The notes under the pieces are model-generated. The model did not search any database. It was not told the origin of the DNA and was given only the letters and a program-made list of their open reading frames with translations. DNA of 64,000 nucleotides. Origin: Saccharothrix sp. HUAS TT1 (GTDB taxonomy: Bacteria; Actinomycetota; Actinomycetes; Mycobacteriales; Pseudonocardiaceae). The position numbers and the translations under genes were made by a program. The stretch lies in the NCBI RefSeq assembly GCF_040744945.1, contig NZ_CP160453.1:7998001-8062000 (forward strand). The letters are read 5' to 3'. Below, one piece after another: positions 17,816-27,156 of the stretch; positions within the stretch are counted from its first letter, which is position 1; each line of letters starts with the position of its first letter.

Positions 17816-19022
17816 CCATGCAGGTTGAAGCCGTGCGTAGCTTGAAGGGCCAAGGTGCTTGTGGGTGCGGCCACAGGTCCACAGCGCCAGCCGCTGACGC
17901 GGCATGATGAGCGGCTGTGCTGCTCCGACTGGCCTACCTCGGTGTGACCAACGCGTTCACCCTGCTGCGCCTGCTGCTCCTGAGCGACCGGGACAAGGAC
18001 ACGGAAATCCTGGCGCTACGGCACCAGATCACCCTCCTGGAACGCCAACTCGGTGACGCCCGTCCACGGTTCTCCCCAGCGATCGGGCATTCCTCGCGGC
18101 ACTGCTGCACCGACTCCCGGCCGATGCGCTTCGTCGGCTCCGACTACTGGTCCGTCCAGAAACAGTGCTTCGGTGGCACCGCGACCTCCTCGCACGCCGC
18201 CATGCAGCCAGATCCCGTCCCAGGCGGCCTGGCCGTCCACGGACCGTCCGCTCGATCCGGCTCCTGGTGCTGCGCCTGGCACGGGAGAATCCCACCTGGG
18301 GCTACCGCCGCATCCACGGCGAACTCCTCGTGCTCGGCGTCAAGGTCGCAGCATCCACCGTCTGGCAAATCCTCAAGGATACAGGGATCGACCCTGCTCC
18401 CGAGCGCACCTCGACGACCTGGCCGGCCTTCCTCCGCTCCCAGGCCGAGGCGCTACTGGCCTGCGACTTCTTCGAGACCTCCACGTTGAGCGGCACCCGC
18501 CAGTACGTACTCGCGGTCATCGAGCACACCAGCCGCCGAATCAGAGTCCTCGGCACCACCGCACACCCCACCGCATCCTGGGTCACCCAAGCCGCCAGGA
18601 ACCTCGTCATGGACCTCGAAGACTCGGGCAAACACGCGCGGTTCGTGATCCGCGACCGGGACGGGAAGTGCCCAGCACTGTTCGACGCCGTCCTCGCCGA
18701 CGCGGGCATCCGGGTCGTCCTCAGCGGCGTCCGCATCCCGCGCATGAACGCGATCATGGAACGCTGGATTCAAAGCTGCCGCCGGGAACTTCTCGACCGA
18801 ACGCTGATCTGGAACCAACAGCACCTGCTGCACGCCCTGCGCGAGTACGAGCACTTCTACAACACCCACCGACCCCACCAAGGCATCGACAACGCCCGAC
18901 CGCTACAACCACTGCCACAACCAGCGGCCGACCAAGCAGCCGTCACCCAGCTCGACATCCGCAGACGGCACCGACTGGGCGGCATCCTCAACGAATACCA
19001 CTACGCAGCCTGACCTGCACGG
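17816..19022 (+). mobile_element. second insertion sequence (integrase-core type), degenerate
   Basis: A unit of about 1.2 kb holding one transposase reading frame. Candidate ends are CCATGCAGGTT at 17816-17826 and its near reverse complement GACCTGCACGG at 19012-19022 (two mismatches). The left end abuts an ISL3 fragment and the right end abuts the truncated recombinase, consistent with insertion into older mobile DNA. The exact ends are tentative. Confidence 0.5.
17917..19013 (+). pseudogene. integrase-core transposase with one frameshift
   Basis: The reading frame begins at GTG 17917 (LLRLAYLGVTNAFTLLRLL, DKDTEILALRHQITLLERQL), is lost after ARPRFSPA near 18078, and resumes one frame back as DRAFLAALLHRL ... 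PETVLRWHRDLLARRH, continuing to the stop at 19013. A single missing base explains the break. The second part keeps the rve catalytic acids: Asp in LACDFFET, Asp in IRDRDGK and Glu in NAIMERWIQSCRRELLDR, followed by the FYNTHRPHQGI tail. A shorter protein starting near 18165 could be translated but lacks the N-terminal DNA-binding region, so it is treated as a pseudogene. Confidence 0.8.
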
Positions 19023-20119
19023 ACGACATTTTCGGCAAGCACAGGGTCGATCCCGTCACCAAGAACCGCCCTTCCAAGTCGGAGTCCTTCGCCACGTCGG
19101 ACGAAGCCGACGCCTGGATCGAGATGATCAAAGGTGCCGCTGCCCGTGGCGTCGATCCCTCGGCCGCGACGATGCCTCTGGTGGACTACGGCAACGACAA
19201 CATGACGTTGGCCATGCGCGGCCTGGAAGCTAAGACGATGGACCCCTACCTTGCGGGCTGGCGCAAGCGGGTCGTGCCGACGCTCGGTCACCTGCCCGTG
19301 CGCATGATCACCAACGGCGTGGTGGACAGGGCAGTGCACGGCTGGATCGCCGACGAGTGCGGCCGGTCGGTGGTCAAGAACAGTATCGCCGTCCTGGTGC
19401 GAATCATGGAACAGGCGTTGCGTGACGGGATCATCGACCGGAACCCGGCACGGATCACCGGCTGGCAGCGCGAGTACCTGCGGGCGGAGGATGAGCTGGA
19501 CGATCCCCGGTCGCTGGCGCTGCCGGACTGGCAGACGCTCACCCGGCTCGCCGACGCTCTGGTCGAGCGGTCGCACGAGAACTACTCGGGCTGGGGCGAC
19601 GTGGTGATCTTCGCCGCGTGCACGGCGGCCAGGATCGGTGAAGTGTCCGGCTGCCGCGTCGGTGATATCGACACCACCGATTGGACGTGGCGGATTCGAC
19701 GTCAGACCACGACCGCACCCGGCGGTTTGGTGGACAAGGGCACCAAAGGCAAGCGTGCCCGGACGGTGCCGTTGATCGAAGAGGTTCGGCCGCTCGTCCA
19801 ACGGCGGATCGACAAGGTCAACGGCAGGCCCGACGCGCGGCTGTTCACCGGGCCACGTGGCGGGCGCATCTCGACGGCGGTACTGCGGGACGCGACCCAC
19901 TGGGACGAGGTCGTGACCAAGCTCGGCTACGAGTACTTGCGGCGGCACGACCTCAGACATACCGGACTCACTTGGCTGGCCGATGCTGGGGTGCCCGTGC
20001 ACCATCTTCAGCGCATCGCCGGTCATGGTTCGTTGGCCACTACTCAGCGCTACCTGCACCTGGGATCGAAGTCGGTCACCGAAGCAGGAAGATTGCTGAC
20101 GCGTTACCTAGCCCTTTAA
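19022..20119 (+). pseudogene. tyrosine recombinase (integrase) truncated at its 5' end by the IS
   Basis: An open frame of about 365 codons directly after the insertion sequence encodes a phage-type integrase without its first residues and start codon. The sequence begins at DIFGKHRVDPVTK in the N-terminal arm-binding region, followed by a core-binding SAM-like domain (MDPYLAGWRKRVVPTLGHL) and the catalytic domain: Arg in ARIGEVSG, H-x-x-R in RRHDLRHTGLTW, His in IAGHGSLATTQ and nucleophile Tyr in TTQRYLHLGS. The catalytic residues are intact, so only 5' loss disables it, unless it is expressed from a start within the IS. It lies 1 kb from the 3' end of tRNA-Pro, the orientation expected for an element integrated at that tRNA. 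Confidence 0.85.
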
Positions 20120-20125
20120 GGCTCT

Positions 20126-20320
20126 TTATCGACCGCAGCAACCACATACCCTTCCACTTGGACCTAGGTCTACTTCAAGATAACGGTTCGAGAACTTCTC
20201 AAGTGCGTCTTTAGTCTCCGTGCCGTTGATGTACCTGTTAACCCTTTCCACAAACTCGGCCTGCTGAGAGCTATTCAAACTGATGAATCCGCGAATAACG
20301 CGAGCGGTGGCGGCATCCAT
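20126..20320 (-). CDS. 64-residue protein partnered with the membrane/zinc-ribbon protein
   Basis: 64 residues from ATG 20320, eight bases after the stop of the upstream gene, so the two form an operon. The N-terminal part is helical (ATARVIRGFISLNSSQQAEF) and the C-terminus ends in CGCCGR. No family is recognised. Its stop lies 7 bases from the end of the convergent recombinase remnant. AT content is higher than in surrounding chromosomal genes, as for its partner. Such very small proteins beside membrane effectors can be antitoxins, regulators or sensors; the sequence does not decide. Confidence 0.65.
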   Translation of the reverse strand: MDAATARVIRGFISLNSSQQAEFVERVNRYINGTETKDALEKFSNRYLEVDLGPSGRVCGCCGR

Positions 20321-20328
20321 GGTAGCCC

Positions 20329-20943
20329 TTACTTCTTAGATCGACTCTTCCTGTCAAAAGATCCACAGACCGAACAGGCCGTGGACTCCATACTATACGG
20401 CTGCACACCGCATGCCACGCATGTCTGCCCCAGTTCGCGGAGGCCTGCACGCATGCCCAGGCGCGTCTCATGCGGCTTGATACCACGGCGCAAGTCCTGT
20501 TCGCGGCGTGCCTTGTCCTCCGCCTTTAGTATTTCGTAACGAAGCTGCAACTCGACTGCCGAGTTCGGCGGGCTCTCCGCCAATTCCTTGAACTTAGCGT
20601 ACAGGTTACGATTCTCGACCATGGACTCAATTGCATAGGCATAGGATTCGACCCATGTCGCCGCCAATGACCATAGTGAAAAAACAGCTTGCAGTACAGC
20701 GATTGCGGCACCAATAGTGACCGCTACAGGCAGAGCGCCAAAACCGATACCAAATCCGCCGACAAGGCCACCGATCACCACCGGAACGACGAGCCCCATG
20801 AACCCTAGGACACGAAGAAAAGTCGCCAGTCGCTGAGAGCGCTTTTCGAAGACGAAAGACGTGCCGAACGCCTCACGGGCCCGCTTCCAGCAATCCTGGA
20901 TGGTGACGTCGTCTCCGCCACGAGGCACCGCGTCCCTGTCCAC
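20329..20943 (-). CDS. 2TM SLATT-like protein with CxxC-x11-CxxC zinc ribbon (mobilome-associated type)
   Basis: 204 residues from GTG 20943. An N-terminal helix is followed by two closely spaced hydrophobic segments at about residues 45-68 and 72-98 (GFMGLVVPVVIGGLVGG; AVTIGAAIAVLQAVFSLWSL), then a long charged helix (residues about 100-165) and a C-terminal zinc ribbon with CVAC, exactly 11 residues, then CSVC. A two-TM hairpin followed by cytoplasmic helices is the layout of SLATT domains, known as pore-forming effectors coupled to nucleotide-signal defence systems. The CxxC-x11-CxxC pattern matches a protein type repeatedly annotated on mobile elements. It forms an operon with a 64-residue protein and sits between the recombinase remnant and tRNA-Pro. 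The defence role is inference. Confidence 0.7.
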   Translation of the reverse strand: MDRDAVPRGGDDVTIQDCWKRAREAFGTSFVFEKRSQRLATFLRVLGFMGLVVPVVIGGLVGGFGIGFGALPVAVTIGAAIAVLQAVFSLWSLAATWVESYAYAIESMVENRNLYAKFKELAESPPNSAVELQLRYEILKAEDKARREQDLRRGIKPHETRLGMRAGLRELGQTCVACGVQPYSMESTACSVCGSFDRKSRSKK

Positions 20944-21071
20944 GCCCGATCAGCCCTTCATACAGTGGCCACCCAGCAAGGTTCCGGGTGCACCTGGACA
21001 CGGACCGGTGGTCCCCGCGTGGTCCCCAGCCCCCGCTAACGCAAGGCCTCTTCACATCTCATCTGCCTACA

Positions 21072-21118
21072 GAAGAAGCCCGCTGACCTGGGCAGATCCC
21101 AGATCAGCGGGCTTCTTC
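21072..21118 (-). terminator. strong hairpin 3' of tRNA-Pro
   Basis: A 15-bp perfect stem (GAAGAAGCCCGCTGA with its complement) with an inner CTGGG/CCCAG stem. It lies just downstream of the tRNA on the tRNA's transcribed strand and is likely its terminator. It also marks the chromosome side of the mobile island. Confidence 0.7.
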
Positions 21119-21124
21119 AGACCG

Positions 21125-21198
<74 letters not shown>

Positions 21199-21208
21199 GC
21201 CGCATCCC

Positions 21209-21246
21209 GTTGTGGGGTGCGCGCATAGCTTAGCGCACCCCACAAC
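21209..21246. terminator. hairpin upstream of tRNA-Pro
   Basis: Perfect 14-bp stem GTTGTGGGGTGCGC with its complement and a 10-base loop. It lies between the histidine kinase gene and the tRNA and is a plausible transcript boundary. Confidence 0.6.
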
Positions 21247-21303
21247 GGCCCCCGACGCGACCCCCCTCATCGGCCGATCAAGCGGTCTACCTGGGGAGAT
21301 GGT

Positions 21304-21330
21304 GGAGGCCCGTCGGCAAGACGGGCCTCC
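21304..21330. terminator. hairpin after the histidine kinase gene
   Basis: Perfect 11-bp stem GGAGGCCCGTC / GACGGGCCTCC with a 5-base loop, about 50 bases downstream of the kinase stop on its transcribed strand. Confidence 0.6.
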
Positions 21331-21379
21331 GCGCTCCCCCTCGGCCATCAACCGTTCCCCCCGGATCGACGCCCGCTCA

Positions 21380-22498
21380 CTATGCGTTCGCGCGGTTTCG
21401 TGCACTACCGCCAAAAGTTGAGTCATCTGTGTCAACTTTCGACGGACCCGAGGGTAGGTTCACGTCCAGGACGAAGCTCCCGTCCGCACCCTTCCTGGTG
21501 GTCAGGCCGCCGCCCGCTTGGATCACGCGTTCCGTCAGGCCGTGCAGCCCCTGGCCGCCTCGGTCCGGTGACGGGAACCCCGCAGTCGGGCTCGGGCCGT
21601 TGGAGATCGTCACGTGCAGCCGCCCGTCTTGCCGGGACAGTCGCACGTGGACCTCGGCCCCCGGGGCGTGCTTGGTCACGTTGGTCAGCGCTTCCTGCAC
21701 CACCCGGTAGACCGCGCGGCCGGTGGAGGGTGGGGGTGGGGGGCCGCTTCGGTCTTCGTAGTGCACCGCCATCCCGGCTGATGCTGCTCGGTCGATCAGG
21801 GCTTGGACGCCTTCGAAGCCCGGAGTGGGCTCGGTGTTGAGCAGGCCGAGGGCGGCGCGCATCTCGGCCAGGGCCTCCTTCGCCGACGCACGGAGGCGCA
21901 ACGCGGTCTCGCGGGTCTTGGCATCATCGGTGGTGGTGGCCAGGGCTGCCGACTCCACAGCGATGAGCGTGGCGTGGTGGCCGACGGCGTCGTGGATCTC
22001 GCGGGCGATCCTGGCCCGTTCCGACGCACGGGCGCCGGCTTCGCGGGCTTCCAGTTCCGCGGTCCGCGCCCGGGAGGCTTCGGCCAGGCTCGCGGTCAGG
22101 TGGTGTCTGGTGGTGACCAGGGCGCCCAGGGCCGTCGGCGCGCCTGCCATGAACAGGGCGAAGGTGACCGTGAGGAGGGCCGGTCCCGGTGGCAGGCGTT
22201 GGGTGGTGACCACCAGGGCGGACGGGAGGACGGTGGCCGCGGCCACCCAGGCGATCATCACCGGCACGGTGGACTTGCGGCCGATCCGGTACAGCGCCAC
22301 CACGGCGGGCGGCCAGCCCAGACCTCCGACGAGGCCCGGCAGGCACGCCAGGGCCGCGACCCACGGCCGCCGGCGGCGCACGGGGAGCACTAGGCACGCG
22401 GCCAGGGCGGTGGGGAGGGACCACGCGTACGGGACGTGGTCGGCGAGCAGGACCATCGCGGCGGGCGCCGCGACGACCAGGAGTTCGAGGAGGATCAC
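21380..22498 (-). CDS. NarL-class sensor histidine kinase
   Basis: 372 residues from GTG 22498, whose GTGA overlaps the stop of the response-regulator gene. The N-terminal 130 residues hold four to five membrane segments with little outside loop, a sensor type seen in intramembrane-sensing kinases. A coiled helix follows (ARTAELEAREAGARASERARI in part) into the HisKA_3 dimerisation motif AREIHDAVGHH, where the first His is the phosphoacceptor. The HATPase region has the N-box VVQEALTNVTKHA and G-box DRGGQGLHGLTERV. It should phosphorylate the coupled LuxR-type regulator. The signal is unknown; no transporter or target gene lies directly next to it, since der-plsC-cmk upstream are housekeeping genes. 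Confidence 0.88.
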   Translation of the reverse strand: MILLELLVVAAPAAMVLLADHVPYAWSLPTALAACLVLPVRRRRPWVAALACLPGLVGGLGWPPAVVALYRIGRKSTVPVMIAWVAAATVLPSALVVTTQRLPPGPALLTVTFALFMAGAPTALGALVTTRHHLTASLAEASRARTAELEAREAGARASERARIAREIHDAVGHHATLIAVESAALATTTDDAKTRETALRLRASAKEALAEMRAALGLLNTEPTPGFEGVQALIDRAASAGMAVHYEDRSGPPPPPSTGRAVYRVVQEALTNVTKHAPGAEVHVRLSRQDGRLHVTISNGPSPTAGFPSPDRGGQGLHGLTERVIQAGGGLTTRKGADGSFVLDVNLPSGPSKVDTDDSTFGGSARNRANA

Positions 22499-23151
22499 CA
22501 CGTGCCCACCCGGTGGGCGACCAGGGCGGCCTGGACCCGGTTCTCGACCCCGAGCTTGGTCAGCACGGTGGAGACGTAGCTCTTGACCGTCGCCTCGCTC
22601 AGGCCGAGCGACGCGGCGCTGGCGCTGTTCGGTTGGCCGTTCGCCAGCAGCCCGAGCACCTGGCGCTCCCGGGCGCTCAGTCCGTCGATTTGGGCGTCCT
22701 GCCGGAGGGTGGCGGTCCGCAGCTTGGGCAGCAGGCGGGCGGTGATCCGGGGGTCGAGCACCGCTCCCCCGGCTGCCAGGTCGAGCACGGCGCGGACCAG
22801 GGCGTCCGGTTCGGCGTCCTTGAGCAGGAAGCCCTGCGCGCCGAGCTCCAACGCCCTGGCCACGTAGTCGTCCAGGTCGAACGTGGTCAGCACGGCGAGC
22901 GCGGGCGGGTCGGGCCAGGCCAGCAGCGCCTTCAACGCCGCCAGCCCGTCCATCCCCGGCATCTGCACGTCCACCAGCGCCACGTCCGGCCGGCACCGGC
23001 GGACGACGTCGAGCAGGCCGGCGCCGTCCGCGGCTTCCGCCACGACCTCGACCCGCCCGTCCGCTTCGAGCAGCACCCTCAGCCCCTGGCGGAGCAGCGC
23101 TTCGTCGTCAGCGAGGACCAATCGCACCGGCACGGTGCCAGGCAACCCCAT
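22495..23151 (-). CDS. LuxR/NarL-family response regulator
   Basis: 218 residues. The receiver domain (about residues 8-122) has the acidic pair in LADDEALL, the phosphoacceptor Asp in VALVDVQMPG and the switch Thr/Lys positions in LTTFD and LLKDA. The C-terminal HTH_LuxR domain contains LSARERQVLGLLANG and ATVKSYVSTVLTKLGVENR. Start ATG 23151 is the first in frame; a GTG at about 23133 (VPVRLVLADDE) is an equally good alternative, as neither has a strong ribosome site. It is translationally coupled to the histidine kinase downstream, giving a conventional NarL-type pair. The regulated promoters cannot be seen here. Confidence 0.88.
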   Translation of the reverse strand: MGLPGTVPVRLVLADDEALLRQGLRVLLEADGRVEVVAEAADGAGLLDVVRRCRPDVALVDVQMPGMDGLAALKALLAWPDPPALAVLTTFDLDDYVARALELGAQGFLLKDAEPDALVRAVLDLAAGGAVLDPRITARLLPKLRTATLRQDAQIDGLSARERQVLGLLANGQPNSASAASLGLSEATVKSYVSTVLTKLGVENRVQAALVAHRVGTW

Positions 23152-23173
23152 TCGGCCTGCCGGAGCAACCGGA

Positions 23174-24580
23174 TCACTTCTTCGGGCGCTTCTCCCGCAC
23201 CCGCACCGAGATCCGCACCGGGCTGCCCTGGAAGCCGAACTCCTCGCGCAGCTTCCGCTCGATGAACCGCCGGTAGCCCGCCTCCAGGAAGCCGGTCGTG
23301 AACAGCACGAACGTCGGCGGCCGGGTGGCGGCCTGGGTCGCGAACAGCACCTTCGGCTGCTTGCCGCTGCGCACCGGCGGCGGGGTGGCGGCGATCAGGT
23401 CGGTCAGCCACGAGTTGAGCCTGCCGGTCGGCACCCGGGTGTCCCACGAGTTCAACGCGGTCCGCAGCGCGGGCGCGAGCTTGCGCACGGCGCGCCCGGT
23501 CAGCGCCGAGATGTTCACCTTCTCCGCCCACGGCACCCGGACCAGCCCGCGTTCCAGCTCGCGCACCATCGCGTTGCGCCGGTCCTCGTCCACCAGGTCC
23601 CACTTGTTGAACGCCAGCACGCACGCCCGGCCGGACTCCACGACCATGGTCAGCACCCGCAGGTCCTGCTCGCTGATCGGCTCGGACGCGTCCAGCAGCA
23701 CGATCGCGACCTCGGCGGACTCGATCGCGGCCTTGGTGCGCAGCGACGCGTAGTACTCGGCGCCGGACGCGAAGTTCACCCGCTTGCGCAGGCCGGCGGT
23801 GTCCACGAACCGCCACAGCTCCTCGTCCAGCTCGACCAGCGAGTCGACCGGGTCGACGGTGGTGCCGGCGACGTCGTGCACGACCGACCGGTTCTCCCCG
23901 GTCAGCCGGTTGAGCAGGGACGACTTGCCGACGTTCGGCCGGCCGACGAGGGCGACCCGGCGCGGGCCGCCGCGGACGGCCTCGTAGGTCTCGCGGGGCG
24001 TCTCGGGCAGCGCCTTCAGGATCGCGTCGAGCATGTCGCCGGAGCCGCGGCCGTGCAGGCCGGACACCGGGATGGGCTCGCCGAGGCCGAGCGACCACAG
24101 GGAGGCGACCTCGGCCATCAGCCGCTCGTCGTCCACCTTGTTGGCCACCACCAGCACGGGCCGCTTGGACCGGCGCAGCAGCTTCACGGCGGCCTCGTCG
24201 GTGGTGGTCGCGCCGACGGTGGCGTCGACCACGAACAGGATCGCGTCGGCGGTGGCCATGGCCAGCTCGGCCTGGGCGGCGACGGAGGCCATCATGCCGG
24301 TGGCGTCGGGCTCCCAGCCGCCGGTGTCGACCACGGTGAACTTGCGGCCGTTCCACAGCGCGTCGTAGGCGACCCGGTCGCGGGTCACGCCCGGCACGTC
24401 CTGCACGACCGCCTCGCGGCGGCCGATGATGCGGTTGACCAGCGTCGACTTGCCCACGTTCGGCCGGCCGACCACGGCCAGCACCGGCATCGGCGGCGCG
24501 CCGGCCTCCTCGCCCTCCACCGCCTCGTCGAACGCGGTCCAGTCGGACTCGTCCGCCCAGGTGCCGTCCAAGTCCGTCAT
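23174..24580 (-). CDS. der: ribosome-assembly GTPase Der (EngA)
   Basis: 468 residues, ATG 24580. Two tandem GTPase domains each begin with GRPNVGKS (first followed by TLVNRIIG, second by SLLNRLTG) and each have DTGG/DTAG, NKVD/NKWD-type specificity loops, followed by a KH-like C-terminal domain. This duplicated-G-domain architecture is unique to Der, which assists 50S subunit maturation. The start codon overlaps the plsC stop (ATGA), and plsC overlaps cmk in turn, so cmk-plsC-der is one translationally coupled operon. A short acidic N-terminal stretch before the first G domain is usual in actinobacteria. Confidence 0.97.
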   Translation of the reverse strand: MTDLDGTWADESDWTAFDEAVEGEEAGAPPMPVLAVVGRPNVGKSTLVNRIIGRREAVVQDVPGVTRDRVAYDALWNGRKFTVVDTGGWEPDATGMMASVAAQAELAMATADAILFVVDATVGATTTDEAAVKLLRRSKRPVLVVANKVDDERLMAEVASLWSLGLGEPIPVSGLHGRGSGDMLDAILKALPETPRETYEAVRGGPRRVALVGRPNVGKSSLLNRLTGENRSVVHDVAGTTVDPVDSLVELDEELWRFVDTAGLRKRVNFASGAEYYASLRTKAAIESAEVAIVLLDASEPISEQDLRVLTMVVESGRACVLAFNKWDLVDEDRRNAMVRELERGLVRVPWAEKVNISALTGRAVRKLAPALRTALNSWDTRVPTGRLNSWLTDLIAATPPPVRSGKQPKVLFATQAATRPPTFVLFTTGFLEAGYRRFIERKLREEFGFQGSPVRISVRVREKRPKK

Positions 24581-25221
24581 CGTGCTTCTCCTCGCTGGCT
24601 GTCGAGCTCGGCCACCAGCGTGGCCAAGCGGTCGCGGACCTGCTCGGTGGCCTTCACGAGCGCCTGGCGACCCTTGTCGTCCGACAGCTCGAACGGCTCA
24701 CCCACGAGCACGTCCACCACGGGCCGGAACCGCCGTCGGGTCCCGGCCGGGCGCAGGGTGCCGCGGCACGCGACGGGCACGACGAGGGCGCCGGTCGAGC
24801 GGGCCAACCAGGCCGCGCCCTTCTGCGCCTCGGCCACGTCGCCCGCGCCGCGGGTGCCCTCGGGGAACACGCCGACCACGCCGCCCGCCCGCAGCACCTG
24901 CTGCGCCGCGAGCAGCGGTCCGCGGTCGGGTTCGCCGCGCCGCACGGCCAGTTGGCCGATCCTGCGCAGCAGCGTGCCCGCCACGCCCTTGAACATCTCC
25001 TGCTTGATCAGGAAGACCACGCGCCGGGACAGCCGGCCGAACAGTATCGGCCCGTCCGCCATCGAGCTGTGGTTGGCCACGACGACCACGGGGCCGGTCG
25101 ACGGCATCCGCGAGGCGCCGTGCACCCGGACCCGGAACGGCACGCGGAAGGGCACGCGCGAGATCCACCGGCCGACGTCGTGCAACCAGGGCGTCGAGCC
25201 CTCGGGGAGCTGGTCGGTCAC
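24577..25221 (-). CDS. plsC: 1-acyl-sn-glycerol-3-phosphate acyltransferase-like protein (PlsC family)
   Basis: 214 residues from GTG 25221, overlapping the cmk stop. It carries the PlsC block I motif NHSSMAD (H-x4-D, catalytic), the block III motif PEGTRG and a following VPVACRGT strand. PlsC enzymes acylate lysophosphatidic acid to phosphatidic acid at the membrane face. Placement between cmk and der is a recurrent actinobacterial arrangement. Whether this copy is the main phosphatidate synthase or a paralogue with another acceptor is not visible. Confidence 0.9.
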   Translation of the reverse strand: MTDQLPEGSTPWLHDVGRWISRVPFRVPFRVRVHGASRMPSTGPVVVVANHSSMADGPILFGRLSRRVVFLIKQEMFKGVAGTLLRRIGQLAVRRGEPDRGPLLAAQQVLRAGGVVGVFPEGTRGAGDVAEAQKGAAWLARSTGALVVPVACRGTLRPAGTRRRFRPVVDVLVGEPFELSDDKGRQALVKATEQVRDRLATLVAELDSQRGEAR

Positions 25222-25946
25222 CCGCGCACCCGTCCGCTCGGCTGGGCCAGCAGTCCCTTGGCGTCCACCAGTTCCAGCAGCGCGGCCAGCGTGCCGGCCA
25301 GGTCGAGCGACGTCGTGTCGAGCACGACCGCGTCGTCCGCGGCGCGCAGCGGCGACGCCGCGCGGGTGGAGTCGTAGGTGTCCCGGCGCCGCACGTCGGC
25401 GAGCGTGGCGTCCAGCGTGGCCGCCCGGCCGGACGCGCTGTCCTGCTTGGCGCGGCGCTGGGCGCGGGCCTCGGCGTCGGCGGTCAGGTAGACCTTCAGC
25501 GGCGCGTCGGGCGCGACGGCGGTGCCGATGTCCCGGCCCTCCACCACGATGCCGCCCACCTCGTCCAGCGCCGCCGCGATGATCCGGCGCTGCTCGGCGA
25601 CCAGCAGCTCGCGCACCGCGGGCACGGCCGACACCGGCGACACGGCCAGCGTCACCTCGGGGCCGCGGATCTCCGCGCCGACGTCGTCGCCGTCGAGGGT
25701 CGTGGTCGAGCGGTCCGGGTTCGTGCCCTGCACGAGCCGCGCCGCGGCCGCGACCCCGGCCACCGCGGCCTGGTCGGCGGGGTCGGCGCCGGCGCGCAGC
25801 ACGGCCAGCGTGACCGCGCGGTACATCGCGCCGGTGTCCAGGTAGCGGGCGCCCAGCGCCGCCGCGAGCCGGCGCGCCGCGGAGGACTTGCCGGTGCCGG
25901 ACGGCCCGTCGAGGGCCACCACGCCACGCAGCTCACCGTGTACCAC
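25218..25946 (-). CDS. cmk: cytidylate kinase
   Basis: 242 residues. Start GTG 25946 is chosen because GAGGAGG lies 8 bases upstream; the longer in-frame start at 25988 would place that site inside the gene. P-loop [15 protein letters not shown] is followed by the CMP-binding region ([12 protein letters not shown]), the VEGRDIGT motif and the lid RRDTYDS. It phosphorylates CMP and dCMP to the diphosphates with ATP. First gene of the cmk-plsC-der coupled set. Confidence 0.96.
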   Translation of the reverse strand: MVHGELRGVVALDGPSGTGKSSAARRLAAALGARYLDTGAMYRAVTLAVLRAGADPADQAAVAGVAAAARLVQGTNPDRSTTTLDGDDVGAEIRGPEVTLAVSPVSAVPAVRELLVAEQRRIIAAALDEVGGIVVEGRDIGTAVAPDAPLKVYLTADAEARAQRRAKQDSASGRAATLDATLADVRRRDTYDSTRAASPLRAADDAVVLDTTSLDLAGTLAALLELVDAKGLLAQPSGRVRG

Positions 25947-26027
25947 GGGGTTTTCCTCCTCAACGCGACGACGGTCGTCAACCGCCAATTGTGCCCGGTG
26001 TGGCGCGTCACACCCGCATCAGGCCAC

Positions 26028-27137
26028 TTACAGGTCGGCCAGCAGCAGGCCACTGCGCGGCTTGGGGGTGAAGTAGGTGCTCTTGCGCGGCATCCGACCG
26101 CCCGCCGCGTGCACGGCCAGCACCTCGTCCAGCGGCACGGGCGCGATCAGCAGGACGACGTCCGCCTCGCCCGCGCCGGGCGGCTCACCGGTCACCGGCC
26201 GCACGTGCGGGCTCTCCGGGTCCAGCCCCAGCGCCTCGGCCAGCAGCACGGCCTCGACGAACGCGTGGTCCACGCCCGTCGACGGCAGGTCGACGCGCAC
26301 CGCGTACGACCCGGCCACCGCGATCACCACGCCGGGTGACGGTCGTGACGCCGCGTCGACCGGCGTGACGGCGAGCCCGAGCGCCCGCCACGCGGAGGCC
26401 ATGTCGGCCAGCGACAGCCCGGCGCCGGCCACGGCCCGGTGGATCGGCCCGACCCGGACGTCCGGACCGGCCGTGACCAGGGCGAGCAACCCCGGTAACC
26501 CGGCCGACGCGGCCACCCGGTGGTTGCCGTCGGCCACCATCAGCGGGTGCTCGCCGGCGGCGGCCAGCAGGGCGTCCTGGCGCTCCCCGGGACCGACCAG
26601 CCACAACCAGTGCCGCCGTCCGCCGGGGTCGACCACGGACACCGCGGGCTCGTCGTCCACCTCGGCCACCAGCCGGGTCAGCCGGACCTCACCGCGGGCC
26701 ACCGGCACGAGCATCGCGGCGCTGGTGACGCAGCCGAGGCCGGACAGCACGCGCGCCCGTTCGGCGACCACGTCCGGGTAGACGTCCTCGGTGTGGCCGG
26801 CCACCGCCGGGTCGACCATGCACAGCAGCCCGTGCGCGGTGCCGTCCGGGCCGTCCACCCGGTACGGCGCGACCACGTCGCGCACCTCGCGGTACGCGGT
26901 GCGGCGCAGGTGGGCCAGCTCGGCGGCGGCGTGCGGGAGGGCGTCGAGCAGGCTCGACCCGGCGGCCAGCGCGGCGGGCGTGCGGTGCGGGTGCTGCACG
27001 GCGAGCAGCGTGCCCGGGCGGGCGCGGGCCAGGGCGGCGACGACCCGCTCCGGCTCGGCGAACTCGTCGACGTCCGGTCCCGGCACCCGGTCGCGCACGA
27101 CCCATCCACGGTCGATCGACCGAACACGTCCCGTCAC
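26028..27137 (-). CDS. DUF1015 family protein
   Basis: About 369 residues from GTG 27137; the frame is open to 27194, but that would overlap the divergent gene starting at 27157. Family hallmarks are VADGNHRVAA in the middle and the C-terminal PRKSTYFTPKPRSGLLL. DUF1015 proteins are widespread, sometimes compared to HipA-like or phosphoserine-related proteins, and have no settled function. It is divergent from the TrkA-C/antiporter pair, with only about 19 bases between start codons, so the two promoters must overlap. Confidence 0.8.
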   Translation of the reverse strand: MTGRVRSIDRGWVVRDRVPGPDVDEFAEPERVVAALARARPGTLLAVQHPHRTPAALAAGSSLLDALPHAAAELAHLRRTAYREVRDVVAPYRVDGPDGTAHGLLCMVDPAVAGHTEDVYPDVVAERARVLSGLGCVTSAAMLVPVARGEVRLTRLVAEVDDEPAVSVVDPGGRRHWLWLVGPGERQDALLAAAGEHPLMVADGNHRVAASAGLPGLLALVTAGPDVRVGPIHRAVAGAGLSLADMASAWRALGLAVTPVDAASRPSPGVVIAVAGSYAVRVDLPSTGVDHAFVEAVLLAEALGLDPESPHVRPVTGEPPGAGEADVVLLIAPVPLDEVLAVHAAGGRMPRKSTYFTPKPRSGLLLADL

Positions 27138-27156
27138 TCGACTAGCATCACATGGT

